Source: Streptomyces flaveolus (GTDB lineage: Bacteria > Actinomycetota > Actinomycetes > Streptomycetales > Streptomycetaceae). Taken from it: a DNA stretch of 10,650 nucleotides. Below the pieces are notes generated by a model that worked only from the letters and a program-made list of their open reading frames with translations, had not been told where the DNA came from and searched no databases. A program made the position numbers and the translations under genes. The DNA is taken from contig NZ_JNWV01000085.1 of assembly GCF_000716535.1 (NCBI RefSeq), positions 1 to 10,650 of the forward strand, in the 5' to 3' direction. Positions within the stretch are counted from its first letter, which is position 1, and every line of letters starts with the position of its first letter. This document shows positions 5,991 through 10,650 of the stretch, piece by piece.

Positions 5991-6592
5991 GTCGATGACC
6001 CGGCTCATCACACGCCCCTCTTGCCCGACCACACCGCGGGGCGAAGGTTGAACCGGCCCGGCTGCCGCTCCATGGCCTCGGCTGAGCCAGGTGTCTGGTC
6101 TGCGACGCGGCGAGGGCGCGGCAGCCAGGGGATGCCAGGCGTGCACGTACCGCCGCATTGAGCGCGTGCTGCCGATGAGGTCCGGCGTCGCTCGCCGCGG
6201 ATCCGCCACCAGACGGCGAGGCGGCCGACAGCAACCAGCCGGGCAAGGCAGAGTCACTCTGGAGGAACGACGAATTCCGCGCGGCCTCGGCCCACGTGGT
6301 CCTGACCGGGCACTACGCCACCATGGGTATGTGACCAGGCAGCTCGGGCTGCCGCTCACCGACTCGATGATCCCAGCCTGGCGACATACACGGCCGGCAG
6401 CGTGCGCACAGGATCCGTCCTCGTCCTGCCGGTCACCCCTCGGGCCTCTCGCGCCACGTGCTTGCGGTGTGTGCGGGAGAGGCAGTGCGTTGCCGGGCCG
6501 TCCGGCTGGTCGTCATGCGCCCGGCGTCGTGCATCCGGCCGGTCCGCCCTGCATGACCCAACGTGCGGCCACCACGTAGGACACGGCTTACG
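5991..6592. other. Unassigned stretch with a coding-like fragment at 6179-6334 (plus)
   Basis: No intact gene is visible. A plus-strand frame between stops (6176 and 6332) has good third-position G/C and reads PASLAADPPPDGEAADSNQP, then GKAESLWRNDEFRAASAHVV and LTGHYATMGM before TGA. It has no start codon and I do not recognise it. It looks like the last about 50 codons of a lost gene. The longer frames over this stretch are Arg/Pro/Gly/Ala-rich and look like noise of GC-rich DNA. The stretch ends at the second copy of the IS-end sequence, directly against the TetR stop codon. Confidence 0.3.
6571..6586. repeat. Candidate IS terminal sequence, copy 2
   Basis: ACCACGTAGGACACGG matches 102-117 at 15 of 16 positions, same orientation. 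It lies only seven bases beyond the stop of the TetR gene at 6593. If both are ends of one IS family, a copy once sat to the left of this site and was mostly deleted, leaving unassigned DNA at 5991-6570. Confidence 0.45.
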
Positions 6593-7201
6593 TCAGAAGC
6601 TGATGAGTTCGTCCAGGCCCGCCTTGATCTGGTCCGCGGTCACCCCGCGTTCGGCCGTCAGATGGTGGAAGAGGCTCGGTACGAACGGCGCGAGCAGCAG
6701 ATGTGCGAGTACGGCCGCGTCCGCGTCGGGTCGCAGCTCGCGGACGAGCATCGACACGTGCAGGTGCATGGCCCGGTACGGGCCGCTGGTGTAGCGCGCG
6801 GCCGGTGACGCGGCCTCCGCGGCGAGCATCAGAGTCTGCTGCGCGGCGATGTGGTCGGCGAGCGCGTGAAGGAAGGACCGCAGCCGCTCGGCGGCCGGGG
6901 CGTCAGGGCCGAGCGGGGGCGGGCCGCTGAAGAACCCCTCCTGGAACTGGCGCTCGCGGTCGTCGAGGAGCGCGAACAGCAGCTGTACCACATCGCCGAA
7001 GCGCCGGTAGACCGTGCCTACACCGATACCGGCGGCTTGGGCCACGGCGTTCATCGTCACGGCCTCCGGGCCGTGCAAGGCGATGAGCCGTGCGGCCGCG
7101 TCGAGGATCTTCCGCCGGTTGCGTGCGGCGTCCGCCCGCTCGGCCGGGGGCTGCTCGGCGACTGTCATCTCGATCCGGCCGGGGCCGTGCGTGTCTTCCA
7201 C
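6593..7201 (-). CDS. TetR/AcrR-family transcriptional regulator, divergent from the SDR gene
   Basis: The frame from GTG 7201 encodes 202 residues. The DNA-binding domain begins with RNRRKILDAAARLIALHG and has its helix-turn-helix at about residues 50-69 (MNAVAQAAGIGVGTVYRRFG), followed by the usual helix 4. The C-terminal half is all helical and Ala/Leu-rich, the ligand and dimer domain. The start is uncertain. GTG 7201 has GAGG only one base away, whereas in-frame ATG 7168 has a weak GGA at five bases and would remove 11 poorly conserved residues. I slightly prefer ATG 7168 for length but report the longer frame. Two 14-bp palindromes in the divergent promoter region (7232-7245 and 7267-7280) are the likely operators. 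One covers the gene's own -10 box, implying autoregulation. The regulated partners would be the WrbA remnant and the SDR dehydrogenase. Confidence 0.9.
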   Translation of the reverse strand: MEDTHGPGRIEMTVAEQPPAERADAARNRRKILDAAARLIALHGPEAVTMNAVAQAAGIGVGTVYRRFGDVVQLLFALLDDRERQFQEGFFSGPPPLGPDAPAAERLRSFLHALADHIAAQQTLMLAAEAASPAARYTSGPYRAMHLHVSMLVRELRPDADAAVLAHLLLAPFVPSLFHHLTAERGVTADQIKAGLDELISF

Positions 7202-7231
7202 ACCTCGAGGCTACCGGAACCGCTTGCCATC

Positions 7232-7245
7232 CGGATAACTATCCG
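7232..7245. promoter_or_regulatory. Candidate TetR operator 1
   Basis: CGGATAACTATCCG has perfect six-base arms around AC. It shares 12 of 14 positions with 7267-7280, and their centres are 35 bases apart. It contains the candidate -10 box (TAGTTA, minus strand) of the TetR gene, so binding would block transcription of the regulator. Confidence 0.7.
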
Positions 7246-7264
7246 CTTTACTCGTCCACGCCAA
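7236..7264 (-). promoter_or_regulatory. Candidate promoter of the TetR gene
   Basis: On the minus strand TTGGCG (7264-7259) is followed after 17 bases by TAGTTA (7241-7236). The -10 box lies inside operator 1, and the -35 box abuts operator 2. The predicted start, near 7229, leaves a leader of about 28 bases to GTG 7201. Match to consensus is moderate. Confidence 0.4.
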
Positions 7265-7266
7265 AC

Positions 7267-7280
7267 CGGATACCAATCCG
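7267..7280. promoter_or_regulatory. Candidate TetR operator 2
   Basis: CGGATACCAATCCG carries the same CGGAT/ATCCG half-sites as operator 1. The palindrome extends outward to AACCGGAT-ACCA-ATCCGGTT (7264-7283), eight perfect base pairs per arm. It lies 60 bases before the plus-strand WrbA-like start, where it could overlap that promoter. I could not fix the plus-strand -35/-10. Confidence 0.7.
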
Positions 7281-7343
7281 GTTAGTGCACCGTCATGTGT
7301 TCTCCAGCTCCTCCAGTACCGGCCTCCGCAAAGGGGGCTCGTC

Positions 7344-7430
7344 ATGAGCGCTACGGTCGCGATCACCCATTACTCGTCCGCGGGAAACGGCCACCAGCTC
7401 GCCAAGGTCCTCGCCGACGGCGCGGAGAGC
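7344..7430 (+). pseudogene. N-terminal fragment of a WrbA-like NAD(P)H:quinone oxidoreductase
   Basis: ATG 7344 has an excellent ribosome site (AAAGGGGG, six bases upstream). It encodes MSATVAITHYSSAGNGHQLA followed by KVLADGAESG, which matches the first strand, FMN phosphate-binding loop (SSAGNG; usually STTGN or SSTGN) and first helix of flavodoxin-like WrbA quinone reductases. After about residue 29 the frame turns to WWRPRPPPS and no later flavodoxin motif is found before the SDR gene at 7555. An intact protein would have about 200 residues, so some 85% is deleted. It keeps its promoter region with the two operators, so its transcript probably now leads into the SDR gene. A truncated peptide may still be translated but cannot bind flavin as a full domain. 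Confidence 0.6.
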
Positions 7431-7554
7431 GGCCGGTGGTGGCGGCCCCGCCCTCCTCCTAGCGTCTCGTTCACCCCGCCCGCCGAGGTGGCCTCACCAC
7501 GACGTGCCGACCTCAGACACAGCACCCAGTCATCACAGAAAGAGCACAACGCCG

Positions 7555-8331
7555 ATGAACGATCTCCTGCACGACAAGGTCGCAGTCATCACCGGAGCGG
7601 CGAGCGGCACCGGCCGCGCGATGGCCCTCCGGTTCGCCGAGCAGGGCGCACGCGGCGTCGTCGTCGCGGACGTGCGCGACACCCCGCGCGAGGGCGGCGC
7701 CACCACCGTGGACCTCGTACGCCAGCGCGGAGCCGAGGCCGTCTTCGTCAAAACGGACATCACCCGCCGAGACGACGTGCGCGCCGCCATCACCGAGGCC
7801 GAGAAGCTCGGTGGCTTCGACGTCTACGTCAACAACGCGGGAGTCTTCCAGCTTGAGGAGGACCCGCTCGCCTCCGAGGACGAGGTCTTCGACCGGATGA
7901 TGGCGATCAACGTCAAGGGCACCTGGATTGGGGCGCAGGAAGCCATCCGAACCTGGCTGCGCCGTGGCGAACCTGGTTCGCTGATCAACATCTCCTCGGC
8001 CGGCGGCCTGCGCGGCAGCGCACACACCCCCCTCTACAGCGCGAGCAAGGGAGCAGTCCGCCTGCTGAGCCACTCCCTGGCCGCGAAGTACGGAGCCCAG
8101 GGTATCCGGGTCAATGCCATCCACCCTGGCTCCGTCAACACCGAGATGCTGCGCTCCAACGCAGCAGCTCTCTCAGACGCTCCCCAGCAGCCCGCACCCA
8201 ACATCCCGATCGGCCGGATCGCTGAGCCCGGCGAGATCGCCGACGCGGCCGTCTACCTGGCAAGCGACCTGTCCTCCTATGTCACTGGAACCTCCCTCTC
8301 CGTCGACGGCGGTGTCACCAGCACCATGTGA
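7555..8331 (+). CDS. Short-chain dehydrogenase/reductase (classical SDR)
   Basis: An intact 258-residue cytosolic NAD(P)(H)-dependent oxidoreductase of typical classical SDR length. The Rossmann dinucleotide motif is TGAASGTG (13-20). The acidic D39 at the end of strand 2 (VVVADVRD) favours NAD(H) over NADP(H). NNAG is at 93-96, and the catalytic residues are N119, S148 (NISSAGG), Y161 and K165 (YSASK). The PG motif at 191-192 and the C-terminal VDGG are also standard. The substrate cannot be inferred, because the family covers many alcohols, sugars and ketones. The start ATG 7555 gives MNDLLHDKVAVITG, the normal family N-terminus. GTG 7504 would add 17 unlike residues. The ribosome site is weak (GAAAGAG, about 12 bases away). 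It probably depends on the promoter upstream of the WrbA remnant and is repressed by the divergent TetR protein. Confidence 0.93.
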   Translation: MNDLLHDKVAVITGAASGTGRAMALRFAEQGARGVVVADVRDTPREGGATTVDLVRQRGAEAVFVKTDITRRDDVRAAITEAEKLGGFDVYVNNAGVFQLEEDPLASEDEVFDRMMAINVKGTWIGAQEAIRTWLRRGEPGSLINISSAGGLRGSAHTPLYSASKGAVRLLSHSLAAKYGAQGIRVNAIHPGSVNTEMLRSNAAALSDAPQQPAPNIPIGRIAEPGEIADAAVYLASDLSSYVTGTSLSVDGGVTSTM

Positions 8332-8365
8332 GGGTTGCTTGGCGCAACAACCAAAGGTCGTATCG

Positions 8366-8409
8366 CAGTGCCGCTTGGTACAGCGGACCTGCTGGTCCCG
8401 GCGGCACTG
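8366..8409 (+). terminator. Candidate terminator hairpin after the SDR gene
   Basis: CAGTGCCGC (8366-8374) and GCGGCACTG (8401-8409) are exact reverse complements. The loop holds a second small stem, GGACC/GGTCC. It begins 35 bases after the SDR stop. A third stem follows at 8418-8438 (TGAGCGG / CCGCTCA with a seven-base loop). There is no T-run, as is usual for actinomycete terminators. Confidence 0.45.
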
Positions 8410-8493
8410 ACCTTCCCTGAGCGGCGACCGTCCGCTCAACGGCGCATCACGCGCGCCCGTCCGGCGGCATCCCCCGGGCGCCGGCTCCGGGGT

Positions 8494-8690
8494 GTGTTAT
8501 CGGAGTTCGTTGCCGATGTGTTCGCTTCGGTGCCGCGGCGGGGTCAGCGGCGGTGGGGTGAGTGTTGTCTGAGGGGTTTGATGCTGGACGGCCTTCGCAA
8601 GTCGATCCAGCGATGGACGACGGCTGCAGCGGTTCGTGAACCAGTCGCCGTGGGATTGGCTGCCGGTGCGGCGGCGGATCGCCGAGTGGT
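8494..8690 (+). pseudogene. N-terminal fragment of an IS701-family transposase
   Basis: GTG 8494 opens VLSEFVADVFASVPRRGQRR and continues WGECCLRGLMLDGLRKSIQ, the conserved N-terminal start of Streptomyces IS701-type DDE transposases. After SIQ (about 8612) a deletion removes part of the usual PMAERLPDGN segment. The sequence resumes in the next frame with LQRFVNQSPWDWLPVRRRIA up to about 8690, where the similarity stops. The DDE catalytic part is absent. The fragment is joined without a gap to the NmrA-like pseudogene, so a deletion between the two is likely. Confidence 0.8.
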
Positions 8691-8756
8691 TGGCCGTTGG
8701 CGAGCAGGTGCCGTGTCACCGCCCGGCCCCGCAGGCCGCCGGCCCCCAAAGTCCGC

Positions 8757-9300
8757 TGGGGGATCAACGTCGCCCAGGCCGCACACGCCGCCGGCATCGA
8801 GCACTTCGTCTTCCCCTCCGTCGCCGGCGCAGACCGTCACGGCAGCGAAACGCTGCCCCGGAACCTGATCAGCAAGTGGCACATCGAGCAGCACATCGCC
8901 AAGCTCCACCTGCCCGCGACGATCCTGCGGCCGGTCTCCTTCATGGAGAACTCCACCGGCGGATATGCCCTACAAGGCGGGGTTGACCACTGCCCTCGCA
9001 CCAAAGGTTCCTCAACAGTTCACGGCCGTGGACGACGTCGGTGTCGTCACCTCCCAGGCGTTCTCCCGGCTTGAGGAGTGGATCGGCCGCGCGATGGCCC
9101 TGGCGGCGGACGAACTCACACCGGTGCGGATCGCCGCGTTCATCGAGAGCACGCTCGGACCGTACGTTCAGGTCCGATCGAAGCTGATCCGGGCCCTCAA
9201 CGAGAACTTCGCGTTCGCCAACGAGTGACTCAACGCACTCGGCTACCGGGCGGACATCAGCGCAACGCGGCGCATCTACCCCGAGGCGCACCCACGGTGG
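8757..9300 (+). pseudogene. NmrA-like NAD(P)-binding protein, 5' truncated, frameshift and nonsense codon
   Basis: Frame 3 from about 8757 reads WGINVAQAAHAAGIEHFVFP, SVAGADRHG, SKWHIEQHIA and LPATILRPVSFMEN, the middle of an atypical SDR of the NmrA/NAD(P)H-azoreductase-like group. Near 8981 the frame shifts to frame 1, probably by one extra G in GGGG. It continues LTTALAPKVPQQFTAVDDVG, EEWIGRAMALAADELTP and NENFAFANE. TGA at 9226-9228 stands where relatives have Trp. Past it the same frame continues LNALGYRADISATRRIYPEA, as in full-length relatives (W.N..GY.ADI..LR...PE). The Rossmann GxxGxxG start is lost at the junction with the IS701 fragment. It has three independent lesions and is dead. 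Confidence 0.75.
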
Positions 9301-9319
9301 CGCACGCGAGTGCGCCCCG

Positions 9320-9400
9320 ACCACCGGACGCTTCCTGTCGGTCGACCCGATCCTCGCCCCTGAGGACCACGAGTCCCTCAACGGCTACGCCTACGCCAAC
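9320..9400 (+). pseudogene. RHS-repeat core fragment
   Basis: Frame 2 reads TTGRFLSVDPILAPEDHESL, then NGYAYAN. This is the signature that ends the RHS repeat core (YDP.TGRFLS.DPI....LN.Y.Y..NNP) just before the variable toxin domain of polymorphic RHS/YD-repeat proteins, which are secreted or surface exposed. Only 27 residues remain. Upstream YYDP has become ECAP, and no toxin domain follows. It is a scrap of a former RHS gene. Confidence 0.7.
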
Positions 9401-9508
9401 AGGGCGGCGGCCCGGACCGAGGTGGCCGTGCCCGCGCCGTGGACCGGACCGGTTGCCCGAGCTCGCAGCCCGCCCGCTGGACGGCAACACGGCCGGGGCG
9501 GTGATCGC

Positions 9509-9625
9509 CTGAGCACCGAGCTGAGCGGGGTAGACCTCGCGCCCCAGGCCCTGGTCGCTGCCTGGGAGGCAGCAAGGAGGAACGGCAACACCCGAAAGGA
9601 GAAGCCGAGGCGGCGCACCGGCACG
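9509..9625 (+). pseudogene. N-terminal fragment of a DUF721-like protein
   Basis: In the same frame as the RHS scrap, LSTELSGVDLAPQALVAAWE and AARRNGNTRKEKPRRRTGT match the N-terminus I recall for Streptomyces DUF721-domain proteins (TELSGVDLAR.AL.AAREAA...). Mobile-element copies carry the TRKEKP.RRTGT stretch. The first codon here is CTG where ATG is expected. The DUF721 domain itself is missing: after TGT the frame reads unlike sequence to a stop at 9677. Related proteins are often encoded on elements that also carry replication-relaxation genes, as at 3443-4413. Confidence 0.55.
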
Positions 9626-9675
9626 TTTGACCAACCCGGTAGCCGAAACGGCCCGCCAGAAAACCCGACGGCCCG

Positions 9676-9805
9676 TTAGGAAAGGTCGAGACCGCCAAGG
9701 GTGGCATTCGCGCTTCCGGGGGTTGAGACCACCTGGATGACGCCGGATGCGAAGCCCGACTGTACAGCGGTGTGGTAGGCGGTCGGCAGAGGCAGTGAGC
9801 TCTTT
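9676..9805 (-). pseudogene. C-terminal remnant of an unrecognised protein
   Basis: The minus frame ending at TAA 9678-9676 reads GKSSLPLPTAYHTAVQSGFA, then SGVIQVVSTPGSANATLGGL and DLS. It has plausible protein composition (mixed, beta-rich, few Arg), unlike the surrounding noise frames. The frame stays open to 9906, but its upstream part copies the IS5 leader hairpin, so the true gene breaks off near 9805. I do not recognise the family. The Ser/Thr/Gly/Val-rich ending would suit an extracellular protein. This is inference. Confidence 0.35.
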
Positions 9806-9847
9806 CCAACCTCCCGTGCCGCCGGGCAGTTGGGATGACAGACAGAT

Positions 9848-9902
9848 GAAGCCCCTGGTAGATGGGTTTTCGACCAAGAGAACCGTCTCCACCAGAGGCT
9901 TC
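9848..9902. repeat. Imperfect hairpin over the IS5 transposase leader and ribosome site
   Basis: GAAGCCCCTGGT (9848-9859) pairs with ACCAGAGGCTTC (9891-9902) at 11 of 12 positions. The stem continues inward with AGATGGGTTTTC against GAGAACCGTCT, with small bulges and loop GACCAA. The right arm contains the ribosome site AGAGG (9894-9898) of the transposase at ATG 9905. Transcripts entering from outside would fold it shut, a known way for IS elements to limit transposase expression. Confidence 0.6.
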
Positions 9903-9904
9903 GC

Positions 9905-10609
9905 ATGCTTGTCTACCCTTCCGGCATCGACGTGTCCAGCTCTGCCCTGCGCTTCCTCGCCGCGCGCCTGAGGGAACACCGCCGCGCTCTCGGAACCCGA
10001 TGGCGACGCCTGAACGCAGGCCGACAGGCCCTGCTCACCCTCGCCCACCTGCGCAATGGCCAGCCCTACGCCCAGCTCGCGGCCGGATTCGGGATGGGCA
10101 CCACCACCGCCTACCGATACATCACCGAGGCCGTCAACCTCCTGGCCGCCCTCGCCCCCACCCTCACCGAAGCCGTACAAGCGGCGTCGACGAAGGCGTA
10201 CGTAATCCTGGACGGGACACTCCTACCCATCGACCGAATCGCCGCCGATCGCCCGTTCTACTCGGGCAAACACAAGAAGCACGGCATGAACGTGCAGGTC
10301 ATAGCCGATCCGAAGGGGCGTCTGCTGTGGGCTTCATCAGCCTTGGCCGGCGCCGTCCACGACGTCCGGGCCGCACGCGAGCACGGCATCATCAAGGCAC
10401 TCGCCGAGGCCGACATCACCTGCTGGGCAGACAAGGGCTACCGGGGTGCAGGCGGCACGGTCCGTCTCCCTTACCGCGGCCGATGGCACAGCCTCTCCAC
10501 TGGCCAGCAGGCCGTCAACCGGTCCCACGCAAAGATCCGTGCGCTGGTCGAGCGGGCCTTGACCCCGAGTCCTGAACACGGGTTATGCGGCTGGTGCCAG
10601 CGTAGTTGA
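9905..10609 (+). pseudogene. IS5-family transposase, C-terminus lost
   Basis: The 234-residue frame is an IS5-family DDE transposase of the common Streptomyces type. An N-terminal helix-turn-helix lies at about 55-73 (YAQLAAGFGMGTTTAYRYI). The catalytic residues are D103 in VILDGTLLPID, D176 in CWADKGYRG and E216 in IRALVERA. All three are present, but similarity stops right after residue 218, where relatives continue with MATLK.WR.LRKLR. Here it reads LTPSPEHGLCGWCQRS to an alternative stop. About 30-40 residues and the right end of the element are missing. ATG 9905 is supported by AGAGG at six bases. Loss of the helix carrying the catalytic Glu context makes activity unlikely, so I list it as a pseudogene. 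Confidence 0.85.
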
Positions 10610-10620
10610 CGTTGTTTTGG

Positions 10621-10650
10621 AGGCTGTCTCGTAAGCGATCGGACTGCGGT
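10621..10650. mobile_element. Candidate end of another insertion sequence (window edge)
   Basis: GGCTGTCTCGTAAGCGATCG resembles the outer inverted repeat (GGCTGTCCCGTAA...) that I recall from several Streptomyces IS elements. It begins about 60 bases after the point where the IS5 transposase similarity breaks off. The element, if present, would run out of the window to the right. Judged from a short resemblance only. Confidence 0.35.

Noticed and set aside
5640..6359. A 239-codon minus-strand frame
   Set aside because: It overlaps the transposase remnant in the wrong frame. The transposase motifs lie in the two other minus frames.
9257..10180. A 307-codon minus-strand frame
   Set aside because: It crosses four unrelated remnants and the IS5 transposase and has no family resemblance.
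1..10650. CRISPR array, tRNA, rRNA, or a new defence or biosynthetic operon
   Set aside because: There are no regularly spaced repeats, no tRNA-like cloverleaf noticed by eye and no cluster of three or more intact co-directional genes. Most of the DNA outside the two TetR blocks and the secreted-protein gene is explained by transposase and gene remnants.

Overview
The DNA is GC-rich, with strong G/C bias at third codon positions, AGGAG/GGGG-type ribosome binding sites, many TetR-type regulators and protein families typical of Streptomyces or a close actinomycete. The dense packing of transposase fragments and broken accessory genes suggests a chromosome arm, an accessory region or a linear plasmid rather than core genome. 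That placement is inferred. I saw no rRNA, tRNA or CRISPR array.

Layout. 1-740: tail of an IS630-like transposase abutting a frameshifted, truncated ISAzo13-family transposase. 770-828: a perfect 28-bp inverted repeat with a 3-nt loop. 875-3426: an intact accessory block holding an alpha/beta hydrolase (epoxide hydrolase/dehalogenase type, minus), a single-domain cupin (minus) and a divergent TetR regulator (plus). A candidate operator sits between the cupin and the regulator, and a strong terminator follows the regulator. 3443-4980: decayed genes of apparent mobile-element origin, namely a replication-relaxation family protein with two frameshifts and an internal deletion, a small companion gene with a frameshift, and the last 69 codons of an ATP-dependent DNA ligase on the opposite strand. 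5032-5436: an intact small secreted protein. 5753-6592: transposase debris and unassigned sequence. 6593-8331: a second intact block with a TetR regulator (minus) divergent from a truncated WrbA-like gene and an intact short-chain dehydrogenase (plus). Two near-identical 14-bp palindromes lie in its intergenic region. 8494-9805: a chain of remnants (IS701 transposase, NmrA-like oxidoreductase, RHS-repeat tail, DUF721-like protein, unknown protein C-terminus). 9848-10650: an IS5-family transposase with its C-terminus cut off, followed by what looks like the end of another IS.

How the parts work together. The two intact blocks follow the same plan: a TetR repressor divergent from small redox or hydrolytic enzymes, with palindromes overlapping the promoters. 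These are probably ligand-inducible detoxification or catabolic modules, with ligands unknown. Almost everything else is debris from IS insertion and deletion. Replication-relaxation and DUF721-type fragments occur on either side of the intact blocks, so one larger conjugative or plasmid-like element may once have occupied the region. I found no convincing new multi-gene system. The items most worth checking are the paired operators, the 28-bp perfect palindrome, the repeated IS-end sequence, and the hairpin that can cover the IS5 transposase start.
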